Shown: positions 26,235-37,822, numbered from the stretch's first letter. The stretch: 64,000 bases of DNA from Taxillus chinensis (GCA_023512835.1 CM042090.1:1806826-1870825), one strand, 5' to 3'. A program made the numbers and translations. Notes: a model not told the origin generated them from the sequence alone.

Positions 26235-28255
26235 GCCCCGTTCTGACCGAGCACCAAGTAAAATTCCTGATAAAATGTTATCAAGTAGTTTTGAACCTAA
26301 CACCTCACTCCCACAAATGTATCCCTCCAACTAGTATGCTAAATCATTTTTGTTACATATACTTATATAATTAATATATATACTTATAATATAACATATA
26401 AATATTATTATTATTTATAATAATAATAATAATATTAATAAAGAGTACATGATTTATTTTAAAATTAATAGTAAATATAAATATATATTATAATAAAAAT
26501 TAATGTATTATTATTATTTTGATATAAAATACAAATGAATTAGATTTAAATTTAATTTTGAATTTATTAATAGATTTATTTAGAATTAGGTGATCCAATC
26601 AAATATTATTTGATTAAAAATACATTAATATTTAAACTAATAATATCATTTATATGGTTTACTACTTTTAATTCAAATATAAAATACATACTATCAAGTG
26701 TAAAAAAACTCAAAATTCACTATCACCATATATGACTTATATTACGCATGGAATAATTTGTGGATACTCATATTAATTTGATTCAAATTTAGTTTTGAGT
26801 TTATTAATATGTTAACTTAAAACTAAATGACTCAACCGAATATTATTTGAACGATAAATCCATTAATATTTAAACTAATAATATCATTTACATGATTTAC
26901 TACTTTTAATTCAAATATAAAATACATTCTATCAAAAGTCAAAACGCATTATCACTATATGTTCTTTAGTATATAAACTAGTTAATATTGTATAATTAAC
27001 TAATCACATTGGCTATAATGATCAAAGTATATATATACTTATCATAATAAAGAATAAATATATATAAACTCACATTTAATAACTAATTTTATACGAAAAT
27101 AATTATATTATCGATCGTTTTAATTACATTAAGGTAAACAAGTTGAAGAAATACCACTTTTTGGACTAGTGTATTACTTATAACATAAGTAAATGATAAC
27201 TATGAAATATAATTATATTAATTAGGTTATCACTTATTATTAATGATAATTATATTACTTAGGTTATTACTACTCACTACTTGGGTTATTACTTATTGAT
27301 TATAACTTATAAGTGCACATATATAGTTATCACTAAGTAATAAGTAATAACCTGAGTAGTGATAACTATATATATATATATACATAAGTAATATGATAAT
27401 TGTTAAGTATCTAGAGTGTAATAGTTGATGCTAGGGAGTTTGTTGATAACTATATATATCATAGATGATTATTGTTTACTATATTTGCATAATTAGTGTA
27501 TATATTTAAAATATAACATATAAATAATATTAGTAGCAATAATAATAATAACGTTACTATTATTATTAATGATTAGTTTATTTAGTCTAAAATCAACTTA
27601 TTAATAATTTCAAAACTAAATTTGAATTTAATTAATGTTCATCTATAAATTATTTCATCCATGATACGAGTCATGTATGGGAAGAGTGGGTTTTGATTTT
27701 TGATGGTATGCATTTCATATTTGAGTTAAAATTAGTAAATCATATAAATGATATTATTAGTTTAAATATTAATGTAATTATTTGATGAAATACTATTTGA
27801 TTGGTTCATTTAATTTTAAATCAACCTATTGATAAATTTAAGATTAAATTTGAATCAAATTAATATGAGTATCCACAAATTATTTTATGCGTGATACGAG
27901 TCATATATGGTGAGAGTGAGATTTGAATCTTTTTACACTTGATAGTATCTATTATTTCATATTTGAATTAAAAGTAGTAAACCATGTAAATAATATTATT
28001 AGTTTAAATATTAATGCATTTTTAATCAAATAATATTTGATTGGATCACCTAATCCTAAATCAACTTATTAATAAATTCAAAACTAAATGTGAATATAGT
28101 TTATTTGTATTTTATATCAAAATAATAATAATATATTTACTTTTTATTATAATATATATTTATATTTACTATTATTTTTAAAATAAATCAAGTACACTTT
28201 ATTAATATTAATATTATCATTATCATTATTAATAACAACAACAACAACAACAACA

Positions 28256-28286
<31 letters not shown>

Positions 28287-28440
28287 ATTATTATTATTTA
28301 TATGTTATATAAGCATATGAAATAAAAATAATTTAGCCTAATGGTTTGAGAGGTATATTGGTGGGAAGGAGGTGTTGGGTTTGAATATTTTTGGTTACAT
28401 TTTGCCATGAATTTTATCAGTTGCGTGCGAGGAGGGGCAT
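26235..28440. mobile_element. Foldback-like element: near-palindrome of about 2.2 kb
   Basis: The left arm (about 26235-26960) reads as the reverse complement of the right arm (about 27690-28440). Examples: ATTAGGTGATCCAATCAAAT at 26585 pairs with ATTTGATTGGATCACCTAAT at about 28037; GGTTTACTACTTTTAATTCA at about 26657 pairs with the segment at about 27966; outer CTAACACCTC...CCC (26297) pairs with the GGAGGTGTTGGGTTTGAATA region (28368). Each arm itself contains two related units. The centre (27140-27370) is palindromic too, with repeated AAGTAATAACCT-like words. No transposase is encoded. The ends carry a GGTTTGAAT-like and a TAGCCTAATGG-like word, faintly like Pol III promoter boxes. No clean target duplication was found. 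Confidence 0.75.
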
Positions 28441-28671
28441 GCTTGCCTCATATCTTGGCAGGACAAAATATTTTTGCCCCATTTCCACCTCGTGCCCTAA
28501 AATATTTTTTTAAAAAAACCGCTCCACTTGGGGCAGGACAAGTCCCTGAAGGGAAGGGGCAAATTGTCATCCTTAAATGTAACCCCATGCTTATTATTTT
28601 GTTTTTATATTTAATATTTTTGGTATTATTTGTTGATGTTATAATATTTAAAATTATAAATAATATAAAAT

Positions 28672-28702
<31 letters not shown>

Positions 28703-29465
28703 CATATGCAATTTATTTACAAATAAGTTATTTTTAATGCAATACATATAGAAATAAATATGTGTTTTTATGCATGTATGGATAAATACATATTTAAATG
28801 AAAGCTAAATGTTTCATATAAAAATTTATTAATATTATTATTTTATATATTATAATAATAATATATATTCTTTTTTAAAATAAAAGTATTACTTTAAAAA
28901 ATAATTACACAAACATGTTAGGGTCGAGTAATGGTTAGGCCAGACAAAATCGGTGCGAACAAATTTGTCCACCTTTTTGACGACAAATATGGTACTCATT
29001 ACCTGCCCAAATTACAGGTGTTATAATTCATTTTATATGGGTTGGACATACACATTCATTTTCTGCTTTAATTTTTTTCTATTTGTTACTCACTTTGTAT
29101 AGATAAATAAAGAGACATGATCATCGATTCGAAAGGTGTAACTTTAATGACTTCTTCAAAAGGGCTTTAAAATTCCAAAGAGCCAGTCCCAAATAATAGA
29201 AAACTGATTTTGAGAATCAACGCCTTTGATCACATTCAAATCCAAGGTCAAATGAAAAAGTTATAGCCAAAACTGTGTTTGGATTGCTAACAGTGATCAA
29301 CTGACAGCCAATGTTCAAAACAGCACTTCGGATGAGGTCACGAAACTCGTTTTCTCACTTTATTCATCATTTTGAAAATTTTGACATATATATTGTCTAT
29401 ATTTGCTCCTAAAGTTCATTTTAAAAAATAAAAAAAAATATTTTTCCCGTAATAAAGCAGTTTAG
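28441..29465. other. AT-rich stretch with TG microsatellite
   Basis: No gene is supported. A TG run lies at about 28680-28702. The part from 28460 to 28570 has paired GGGGCA/TGCCCC words typical of small plant repeats. From about 29150 the sequence is less AT-rich but not recognised; it directly flanks the TRIM element. Confidence 0.45.
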
Positions 29466-29879
29466 TGTCACGACCCGAGCAGCGTGGTGCTGGGGGGACG
29501 TTTCTTAGTGGCACGATTCAGGAATGTATTCGTGCTATGTAAAGGAGAGGGGTTGGTTGAAAGCGTAGATGGTGCGTAGCGGAAGGTTCCAGGCAGTTCG
29601 TGGAGGAAAACGGATGGAACCCCTTCGGAGTTCAGACGTGCCGACCCGGTTGAATGCGGGGAGCACGCCGCTAGTCGAGGACTTGATGTTGAAGAAGGGA
29701 TTTGGCCATCCTTACACAAACTGGTCGGGAACTGGAGCCGTTCTCCTGATGAGCCCAGTGGCAGGGCGAAACCAGTCTACGTGCGCTTCAACCCTCAAAG
29801 GCTAAACTTAGCGGACCGTGGATAGAGAAGCTAAGTGCCGTAATGGGTTGAGAGGCGCAGGAAACCTGACCCCGTGACA
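29466..29879 (+). repeat. Left LTR of TRIM 1
   Basis: It is 414 bp, from TGTCACGACC to CCCCGTGACA. Orientation is set by the primer site directly to its right. It differs from the right LTR at sites such as CTGGGGGGAC versus CTGGCGGGAC and GAGGCGCAGG versus GAGGCATAGG. Confidence 0.9.
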
Positions 29880-29881
29880 AG

Positions 29882-29894
29882 TGGTATCAGAGCC
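29882..29894 (+). promoter_or_regulatory. Primer-binding site of TRIM 1 (initiator Met tRNA)
   Basis: TGGTATCAGAGCC matches the canonical plant retrotransposon primer site complementary to the 3' end of initiator methionine tRNA and starts two bases after the left LTR. Confidence 0.9.
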
Positions 29895-30274
29895 GAACCG
29901 GCCCGTATCCTGAAGACTCGCCGAGCACTCTCGCGAGTAGCGTGATCCCAAGGTGGGAGCTCACAGAGGTGAGTCGACCGATAGTGTCTTGCACGCCTTG
30001 CGTCCATAGAGTTGGAGTATCCTAGAGTGTGATACAGAGCTGGGCAAGGGAGTACGAAGGAGCGCATCAGAGCGATCTTGGAAGCCTCCTATCCTTTGGA
30101 CATTGGGCGAGTGGGCGAACATCTTGGTAAAGGTGTTGCAACCTGCGGGGAAGCGATGTCCAAGCTGTTGACATTGGGCGAGTGGGAGGGCGTCGAGGTA
30201 ACGATGCCATCGCCTGCGGGGAAGCGATGTCGACAAGCGCAACAAGGACGTTGCGAGGATTGGGTGGAGGAGAA

Positions 30275-30688
30275 TGTCACGACCCGAGCAGCGTGGTGCT
30301 GGCGGGACGTTTCTTAGTGGCACGATTCAGGAATGTATTCGTGCTACGTAAAGGAGAGGGGTTGGGTGAAAGCGTAGATGGTGCGCAGCGGAAGGTTCCA
30401 GGCAGTTCGTGGAGGAAAATGGATGGAACCCCTTCGGAGTTCAGACGTGCCGACCCGGTTGAATGCGGGGAGCACGCCGCTAGTCGAGGACTTGACGTTG
30501 AAGAAGGGATTTGGCCATCCTTACACAAACTGGTCGGGAACTGGAGCCGTTCTCCTGATGAGCCCAGTGGCAGGGCGAAACCAGTCTACGTGCGCTTCAA
30601 CCCTCAAAGGCTAAACTTAGCGGACCGTGGATAGAGAAGCTAAGTGCCGTAATGGGTTGAGAGGCATAGGAAACCTGACCCCTTGACA
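30275..30688 (+). repeat. Right LTR of TRIM 1
   Basis: It is 414 bp, from TGTCACGACC to CCCCTTGACA, preceded by a purine tract and followed by TTAG, the probable target duplication. Its length equals that of the left LTR, so no net insertion or deletion separates the pair. Confidence 0.9.
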
Positions 30689-31291
30689 TTAGGGACATGC
30701 AATACAGTCTTAGTACACAAATGAGTTCATTTTCAAGTAAAAAAGATACTGGGTCGCTTGTCATGACGTCTTGAGTCCAAAAATAATTTTCTCAGATTCG
30801 GTTGAAAACCCAGTTCATTTGCTAATATAAAAAACTCAAAATATTGATTAAAAACTACAAAGTAAAGCAATAAAATCATTTTTTCCTTTCGCTCTTCTTT
30901 TCTTTCCCTCCTCTCTCTGATCCATGTGTCATTTTTCGCTTTGTTTAAAATAATAATAATAGTAATAATAATAATAAAACAACAACCACATAATTACTTC
31001 ACCCTTATCTTTTCCACCAAATTGCGTAATATTTTTCTCTTGTCTATTCGGTTGTGTCTTCTTCCTTGACGTGATGCGGCCGAAGGACCACGACATCTCC
31101 AGCTCACACCATCCTTTACCTCTTTCTCTCTCCCTCAGACTCAGTCCAAACCCAACCCAAGCTAATCCCTCAAACCTAAACCAAACCATGCTTAACTCGA
31201 GTCCTCAACACTCACCATCTCTCCACACCATTGCCATTGAGCCACATCAAAACCCTAACAACCCTTCCTTTTGAAATTCCCAGACACGCAC
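30689..31291. other. Gene-free DNA between TRIM 1 and the copia element
   Basis: No gene is supported. An AAT/AGT-type microsatellite lies at about 30945-30977. Pyrimidine-rich stretches at 30885-30920 and 31110-31140 give serine/leucine-rich open frames without domains. Confidence 0.45.
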
Positions 31292-32110
31292 TGAGAGGGA
31301 GGGGGTGAATCAGTTTATAATTTAATATTTACCCTTTTCCTTTTTACCCCTGATGATCACATTAGTCAATTCCAAGTTCTGTGTTTGTATGCCAAAATAA
31401 AAACAAACAACAAAGACAAGGCTCACAGCAATTACGGGTTCACCCTATAATGAGTAGAGCTATGCCCATGGAGTGACCAACAATCAGTTGATCATAGAAT
31501 CTCCACTAGCAATTTTGAATAGCATATTGCTATCCAAGGTTCACCACTTTACAGATTTTAGGGTTCATTACCCTTTTCAACAACATCCAAACCTCACTGG
31601 TTCTGGTTTTTACAAAAATAATGATAAAAATGATTATAAAGAGAACAATACCAACTCACAGATGAGTTTCAATACTGATAGTCTGAGGTTCCTTGTTCTC
31701 TAATCAAAGTACTTCAATGGATTGGTTTGTGATCTTCTCTTTGATTTCCGTTTACATGTATATAGCCCATAACTTTTTGTATAGAGCTCAAAATGATTCG
31801 AGGTCAAAAGCAAACTTGTAGAGCTTAAAGTTGTCTATCCATGGGTAAAATTTGGTACAATTTGGAGCTAAAAATCTCTAAATTTTCCCACTATTATATG
31901 TGCATGGATGGAGGAACTGTCAGCCGTTCAGATGATATTTGCTTTTCTAGACTTCCTCTTTCATATGGTGGAATTTGGTCTTGAATAGATGTCTACCTTT
32001 ATTTTCATTTAAGGTTGACACCAAATACTATGGTTAACAACGCTGTGGTTGACAACAACGACAACACAATCAGCTATGCCAACTCTCAACAACTCACATT
32101 AGGAATAACA
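31292..32110 (-). repeat. 3' LTR of the minus-strand copia element
   Basis: In plus-strand reading it runs from TGAGAGGGAGGGGGTGAATC to CACATTAGGAATAACA and is followed by ATATCCCCTTTGGAATT, the complement of a polypurine tract. Its right half (about 31745-32110) matches 37280-37650 at high identity, including the AAAATTTGGTACAATTT and CAACAACTCACATTAGG blocks. Confidence 0.85.
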
Positions 32111-32667
32111 ATATCCCCTTTGGAATTGTTGCCAACCACTTGTCTCTCCACTTTAACATCTTTCACATCTCGCCACTTTTTCATTCACTTCACATAATGG
32201 GTTCAACTCTACTGGAGCCTGTTCAACTACAGGATATAGACTGCAATAAGAAAATCCCCTTCAATATCACATTATACCTCCTGCAAAAATAATTCCTGTG
32301 TGCAGTCATACACACACTCCCCCTATATATGACATCTCACGTTAATCTTGCATTCTACTTTGCTGCAGACCTTCCTCCGAAAAAGGATAGTTCTCCCCCT
32401 AGAAACAACTCCCCTGATAGAAGGTCAACTCCCCCCTTCTAGTATATCTCTCCCCCTTTGATATCAATTCCAAAGAATTGAAACAGAGCTTTATTACAAC
32501 ACGTCCTCTACAAAGTAGATACCATTGAAAGAACTAGGGGTTCTCACAGGAACCTGGAGGGTATCCGGGGTTATGCTACTCCCTCAATGAGAAAGATACA
32601 CACCGAGACTAGCTCGATGTTGCTCAAACAATTCGCGTGGCAGGGGCTTAGTAAATATGTCAGCTAT

Positions 32668-32886
32668 CTATTGCTTGCTGACTACAAAGTCCAACTGAAC
32701 AATCTTCCTCTCCACTTTTTCTCTTAGAAAATGATATCTGATGTCAATGTGCTTACACCTGGAGTGATGAACACTATTTTTACTCAGATTTATGGCACTC
32801 TGATTGTCACAGGTTATCACGGTTGTGCCTGTAACTCTACTAGTCAATCTCTGAGCTATCTCTTCATCCAGATCACTTGAGTGCAT
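32668..32886 (-). pseudogene. Copia RNase H fragment
   Basis: A 72-codon minus-strand frame carries the conserved end of copia RNase [21 protein letters not shown] followed by a [18 protein letters not shown] block. The upstream RNase H and the join to the RT are broken by stops between about 32890 and 33370. RNase H would remove the RNA template during reverse transcription. Confidence 0.85.
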
Positions 32887-33371
32887 ATTGAAGCTGCTGC
32901 TATATATTCTGGCTATGTAGTACTTAAGGACACACTCTCCTATTTCTTATTGAGTTAGGAAATACATCTGTTTCCCAAAAAGAATGCTCCACCTAATGTG
33001 GTCTTTCTATCATCTCTGCAACCTGCCTAATCAACATCACTATAAGCAACTAAAGTTAAATATGTATTTTCTGAATACCAAAGCCCATAATCATTGGTCC
33101 CCTTCACTTATCTCAGAATTCTCTTCACTGCAGTCATGTGTGATTCTTTTGGATTAGCTTGATATTGTGCCACAAGACAAACTGCATGCATAATGTCTAG
33201 TTGTGTGGTTGTCAAGTATAATAAACTACCAATCATGCTCATATAGAGCTTCTATTCCACACTTGAACCCTCTTCATCCTTAGAAATCTGACAACCTACC
33301 TACATAGGGGTAGAAATAGGCTTGCTCTCAGTCATTCCAAACTTCTGTAGCATGTCTTTAATGTACTTTGC

Positions 33372-34411
33372 CTATGATATGAATATGCCATTCTTTCTCT
33401 GTTCAACTTGCAGACCCCAAAAGTATGATAGCTCTCCTATCATGGATATCTCAAATTTTGCCTGCATCAATTCTGAAAACTTCTTGGACAAATCATCACT
33501 GTTACCGGCAAAGATTATATCATCCACATACACAATGACTACTAGCTGACCTCTATCACTCTTCCTGGTATACAAGTTGTTGTCTACTGTACCTTTCTTG
33601 AATTGAAGTCTTCTAAGATACTTATCTAGCCTTGAATACCATGCTCTTAGTGCCTACTTCAAGCCATACAGAGCTTTCTTCAATCTGCATACCTTGGTTT
33701 CATCATCTCTAAGTATGAAACCATCTGGCTATTCCATATAGATGTCTTCTTCCAAATCTCCATTCAAGAAGGCTGACTTGATATCCATTTGAAAAATCTT
33801 ATATTTTAGATGTGTAATAACTACTAAAACATCCGAACACTTTCTAACCTTACAACCGGGGCAAAAGTTTCATCAAAGTCAACTCCTTACACCTCTGAAT
33901 AGCCTTTACAGACTAGTCGTGTTTTGTTTTGAATGATTTTGCCATCTTTATTCATTTTGTTTCTTTAGACCCATTTGTAGCCAATCACATTCTTGTTCTT
34001 GGATTTATCCACTAGCTCCCATGTGTTATTTTTCTCAATTTGGTTGAGCTCTTTATCCATAGCCTTTATCCAAAAAGGATCATCTTGAGCCTCTCCAACT
34101 GATGTAGGCTCAACTTGTGAGATTAAAGTAGTAGCTTGAATTTGTCTTCTTGTTCTCACTGGTGCATTGGCATCACCAATGATTTGTGCTCTTCCAGCTT
34201 CTATCACTTGAGAGTTCGTTGAACTCTTATTTCTTCTAGTTGACCATGATTCCGTATCATCAGCTTCTGTCTTTGAATCACTGTCACTGCCTAAGCTTGC
34301 CATTTCCTTATTTTCATTAGTAGTGGTCACAATAGGCTCTACTTCTCCCAATAAATCATCAACCATAATTTTTGTGGTCTCTTCTGAGTTTTTTATTTCC
34401 ATAACCTTCAC
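33372..34411 (-). pseudogene. Copia reverse transcriptase fragments
   Basis: The segment 34411-33965 holds an acidic Ser-rich linker and the start of the RT (ELNQIEKNNTWELVDKSKNK then a GYKWV stop). 33575-33372 holds the catalytic VDDIIFAGN block and the following SYFWGLQVEQRKNGIF region. Between them the RT palm is still partly recognisable on the minus strand (for example an ALYGLK-type stretch around 33670) but is interrupted by several stops, so no active enzyme is made from this copy. Confidence 0.85.
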
Positions 34412-34477
34412 ATCACAACTCTCAACTAGCTTTTGTAACCTGTAATCATAAACCTTGTATGCCTTGCTGGTAAAAGA

Positions 34478-35146
34478 TTAACCCAAAAATATCCCTTTAT
34501 TGGCTTTCTTATCAAACTTGCCGATAGGATCCTTCCTCTTAATATAGCATGAACTTTCAAATACCCTGAAATGTTTCACTGTTGATTTATGTCCATACCA
34601 TAATTCATATGGAGTTTTGGTAGAATTAGACCTTAACAAAGTTCTGTTTTGCATATACACTGCAACTTGTGTGGCCTCCTTCTAAAATCTTTATGGAATA
34701 TTATTATCTATCATCATAGTTCTTGCCATTTCCATAATTGCTCTGTTATTCTTCTTTACCACTCCATTCTGTTGTGGTGTTCTTATGTTAGATTTTTGAT
34801 GGAGAATCCCATGCTTTGCCAAATAAGCCTCAAACTCCCCAGAAGTGAATTCACTACCATGATCTGACGTTGATGCTTTTATTTTAACCCCAAGCTAATT
34901 TTGTACTCTCTTCCCGTAGTCCTTGAAGCATCTGAATACATCACTCTTGTGCTTGAGATGAATAATAGTGGGCAGTCTACTAAAGTCATCAATTAATAGC
35001 ATGAAGTACCTCTCGCTATTGGTACCTTTGGTTCTCATAGGTCCACATAAATCAGTGTATACTAGACTCAGCAAACTTGAGCTATTATGCTCCTTTGGTT
35101 TATGCATTATAGTCGTTTGCTTCCTTTCTTGACAAACACCACACAC
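34478..35146 (-). pseudogene. Copia integrase fragments
   Basis: 35146-34895 encodes the core start: CGVCQERKQ (end of the zinc-binding motif) then LVYTDLCGPMRTKGTNSERY with the first catalytic Asp, and FMLLIDDFSRL. 34660-34478 encodes the later region with TPYELWYGHKSTVKHFRVFE and a basic KRKDPIGKFDKKANKGIFLG end. The middle, including the second catalytic Asp and Glu region, is damaged by stops (for example near 34690 and 34890). Confidence 0.85.
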
Positions 35147-35247
35147 TATGTCTCTGTTCCTCTCTGTAGATTAAGCAAATCTATCACAGCTTGATTAGTT
35201 ACTAGGGCTCTCATATTTTTCTGATTTAGGTGCCCTAATCTCCTGTG

Positions 35248-35961
35248 TCATAACTCATTCTCATCTGTTTTGCTAAAATAGCAAGTTTCTTCACTTGTAC
35301 CTTGGATATGGTACAAATTTCCATCTGTTCTCTTGCCTCTAGCAATTACATCTAATGATCCCTTCTTCTTGATAAGGCAGCTTCTGTTGGTAAAGACAAC
35401 ATCATGTCCATCATCACATAGATGACTGACACTCAATAGACTGTGTCTTAACCCTTCAACTAGATACACATTTTCTGACTGTAGCTGATTGCCTCTGATT
35501 TTTGCTTTTCCTTTTCCTCTGATTTGCATCAACCCATTGTCAACAAATTTGACTGTGCCACTTCTCTTCTCTGAAAATAAATTCAGAAGCTTGTTATTTC
35601 TAATCATGTGTGATGTACAACCACTATCAAATATCCAAGTTGTATCATTGTTATATGCCTTTAGTGCTATCTCGATTACATTAGCCTTCACCTTCGGCCC
35701 ATACTCTATTTTGGAACTTGGAGCTTTTTTGACCTTTTTCATTTGCAGAGCTATCTTTGTCTTGACATAAGCTTCCTTGGCTAATCTGCCTTGTACTTGC
35801 TGATTTTGCTCTTTTGAGATCTGTTCTGGTAGAATGGTCATGCATCTTCTAGCTATGTGACCCTTTTTACCACACCTATAACAAGAAATGTAAGTCAGAC
35901 TCAACCTATGCCCTTTGCTCTGCTGGGTTCTGTTACATTGCACAGACTTGTGTCCTTGCAA
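35248..35961 (-). pseudogene. Copia second zinc knuckle and aspartic protease
   Basis: A 237-codon frame holds a CCHC knuckle (C27, C30, H35, C40; CYRCGKKGHIARRC), a Lys/Gln-rich linker, the protease active site WIFDSGCTSHM (D112) and the GAG-pre-integrase start at its end. It is the longest open piece of this element. The protease would process the polyprotein. The frame begins after a stop, so the M used as start is not a true initiator. Confidence 0.85.
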
Positions 35962-36009
35962 CCCATAACTAAAATAATACCCTTTAAATCTTCTGGTCCT
36001 TTGAACTCT

Positions 36010-36663
36010 CTATTCTAGAGCTTGCCTCATATCAACAATGGTAGTCTTCTTTTGATTCACTGTTGCCTTTGGCTTTTCAACTTGCTTTAACACCTCCCTA
36101 GTGGTTTTGCTGTACTTGTCCTTGATTTTGGCTTCTTGATCGTCATTTCTGATTTCCCTTGCTTTTGAGCTTTTTGGACTTGTAGATTTTTTCTTTTGCA
36201 GCTGCATCCTAAGCTCACAAACCTCAGCCTCTAATCGTTCAACATTTAATCTTCTTGATTCAAGTTCTTTAGTGAGATCATCTATAGTTTTGATATACTC
36301 TTCAATCTTCACTTTTGATTCCATTAATAGTCTACTAGAATCGTCATAAAGAACTTCAATAGCTTTCTTCTCTTTCTTCAGAGATTTAATTGTGGCCCTC
36401 TATTCAATAATCTTCTTTAGAGCTCGATTTAGTTCTTGTCCAAAGTCATATTCTAGTTTTTCTTCTTCACATTCTTCCTCTTGTGAAGATTCATCTTCTT
36501 CCTGACTTTGTTGCTGCATGGACACCATGACTACTTGTTCTTTAACATCATCTGATGCCTCCTCCTCAGCTGAACTTGAATCATCCAAAATAGCACTAAG
36601 ATAGTTTTCTAGTTTGCTTAGCTTTTGTTATGCTGTCTGCTTGCTCTTCTTCTGGAAATGTGG

Positions 36664-36694
<31 letters not shown>

Positions 36695-37200
36695 GGACAC
36701 TCTTGAGCAAAATGTCCTTGGCCTCCACATTGAAGCATGTGACGGTAGACTTATCCTTCCCTTTGCTTTTCAGACTTGTCTTCTTTCTGAATTTTCTAGA
36801 TAACAAAGCATGTAGCAACTCCTCTTCTCTATCAGTATCATCTCCACTAGTAGATGCCTCGTCTTGGATAAGTTTAGCTTCTCCCTTTATGGCATGAAAA
36901 GCTATCTCTGCTGGCTCCTCTTTCTTTTTCTTGGAAGGTTCACCATAGCCTACTACCCTCATCTCATATGCAACTAATGTGCTTCTCAATCCATCTAATG
37001 TCATGGTCTTATACTGTAGCTTCTTTTATAGCTGACGTGGTCTCATACTTTAGCTTCTTCAATCCATCTATAGCTTCTTCTCATAATGTCGTGGTCTCAT
37101 ACTATAGCTATGCAACTAATGTGCTTCTTCTATAGCAGACACCTTGGGATTGTACACATTCGGCAATGATCTCAATATCTTCCTTACAATTTTAGAGTCA
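36010..37200 (-). pseudogene. Copia gag fragments with coiled coil and first zinc knuckle
   Basis: Pieces in order from the 5' side: a UBN2-type Gag end (IVRKILRSLPNVYNPK region at about 37190-37130), MTLDGLRSTLVAYEMRV (37004 on), an acidic linker, a zinc knuckle split by a one-base frameshift near 36741, a lysine tract encoded by an AAG repeat (about 36664-36690), an acidic Ser-rich stretch (36588-36400) and a heptad-rich helix (36324-36010, with LTKELESRRLNVERLEAEV). The region 37005-37200 has local duplications of GTGGTCTCATACT and GCAACTAATGTGCTTCT phrases. A knuckle, a coiled coil and a second knuckle in one Gag is unusual. Confidence 0.75.
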
Positions 37201-37269
37201 CTAATTTCATAACTATGGGTGCAATTTGGATCTCAAAATGTCTGCACTGCCCTATGATTATGTGTTCAC

Positions 37270-37650
37270 GGTTAGATAAACTATCAGTCGTTTACATGTA
37301 TATGGCCCATAACTTTTTGTATAAAGCTCAAAAATGGCTTGAGGTCAAAAGTAAACTTGTAGAGCTTGAAGTTGTCTATCCATGGGTAAAATTTGGTACA
37401 ATTTAGAGCTAAAAATCTCTAAATTGCCCCATCATTATATGTCCACAGCTGGAGGAACTGTCAACATTCAGATGATATTTGCTTCTCTGGACCTCCTCTT
37501 TCATATGATGCAATTTGGTCTTGAATAGATGTCTACCTATATCTTCATTTAAGGTTGACACCAAGTACTGTGGTTGACAACACTATGGTTGACAACAATG
37601 ACAACACAATCAGCTATGCCAACTCTCAACAACTCACATTAGGAATAACA
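37270..37650 (-). repeat. Truncated 5' LTR of the minus-strand copia element
   Basis: This matches the right portion of the LTR at 31292-32110 from CGTTTACATGTATATGGCCC to ACTCACATTAGGAATAACA. The inner 450 bp or so, with the LTR end and primer-binding site, is absent, and gag-derived sequence sits directly next to it. The outer end at 37650 is well defined. Confidence 0.85.
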
Positions 37651-37822
37651 CCTTTATCTATAAAACCTACCCCAAAATGCAATCATAGGGGGGGCTATCA
37701 CAATTTACAAACCTAGTTATATTCTCCAAGTTTTCTCACCTTCTTCCTCTAAAGAGAGTTCCTTGCTAGTTGGAATCGTCTCACTAGTTGGCTAGGGGTG
37801 TAAAATGGACCGGTCCCGTCTG

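Larger units (their letters stand above)
29466..30688 (+). mobile_element. TRIM (terminal-repeat retrotransposon in miniature), complete
   Basis: Two direct LTRs of exactly 414 bp (29466-29879 and 30275-30688) flank a 395-bp interior. Both start TGTCACGACCCGAGCAGCG and end in TGACA. A primer-binding site for initiator Met tRNA (TGGTATCAGAGCC, 29882-29894) follows the left LTR by two bases, and a purine tract (GGTGGAGGAGAA) precedes the right LTR. TTAG is present on both outer sides (29462-29465 and 30689-30692), a likely 4-bp target duplication. The LTRs differ at only about ten sites, which suggests a fairly recent insertion. No gag or pol is encoded, so it must be mobilised in trans. The interior has two related units of about 65-70 bp, each starting GACATTGGGCGAGTGGG (about 30098 and 30170). 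Confidence 0.93.
31292..37650 (-). mobile_element. Ty1/copia retrotransposon, decayed, minus strand
   Basis: The element reads right to left: partial 5' LTR (about 37270-37650), gag fragments, two zinc-knuckle regions, protease, integrase, reverse transcriptase, RNase H, polypurine tract (about 32111-32127) and 3' LTR (31292-32110). The left LTR is about 819 bp. The right one keeps only its outer 380 bases or so, with the inner LTR and primer site replaced by rearranged gag DNA. No clean target duplication can be read because of that. Every coding module has stops or frameshifts. The RT and polypurine tract are related to those of the copia remnant at 3956-7457, though the LTRs differ. Confidence 0.9.

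Noticed and set aside
28333..28392. SINE or tRNA-like gene at the palindrome end (TAGCCTAATGG and GGTTTGAAT words)
   Set aside because: The boxes are poor matches, no tRNA fold is evident, and the words occur in both inverted arms as part of the foldback element.
28407..28751. A 114-codon plus frame and its 99-codon antisense over the TG microsatellite
   Set aside because: Both read through a TG/CA repeat (Cys-Val and Thr-His runs) and AT-rich DNA. No gene evidence.
29466..29879. Possible Cassandra-type TRIM carrying a 5S rRNA-like region
   Set aside because: No 5S gene promoter or 5S-like stretch was seen in the LTR.
29468..30634. Several 78-150-codon open frames on both strands of TRIM 1
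   Set aside because: The same frames occur in both LTR copies and in both orientations. They lack domains and result from GC-rich LTR sequence.
31071..31274. A 67-codon Ser/Pro-rich frame upstream of the copia LTR
   Set aside because: It is a pyrimidine-rich tract without domain or supporting context.
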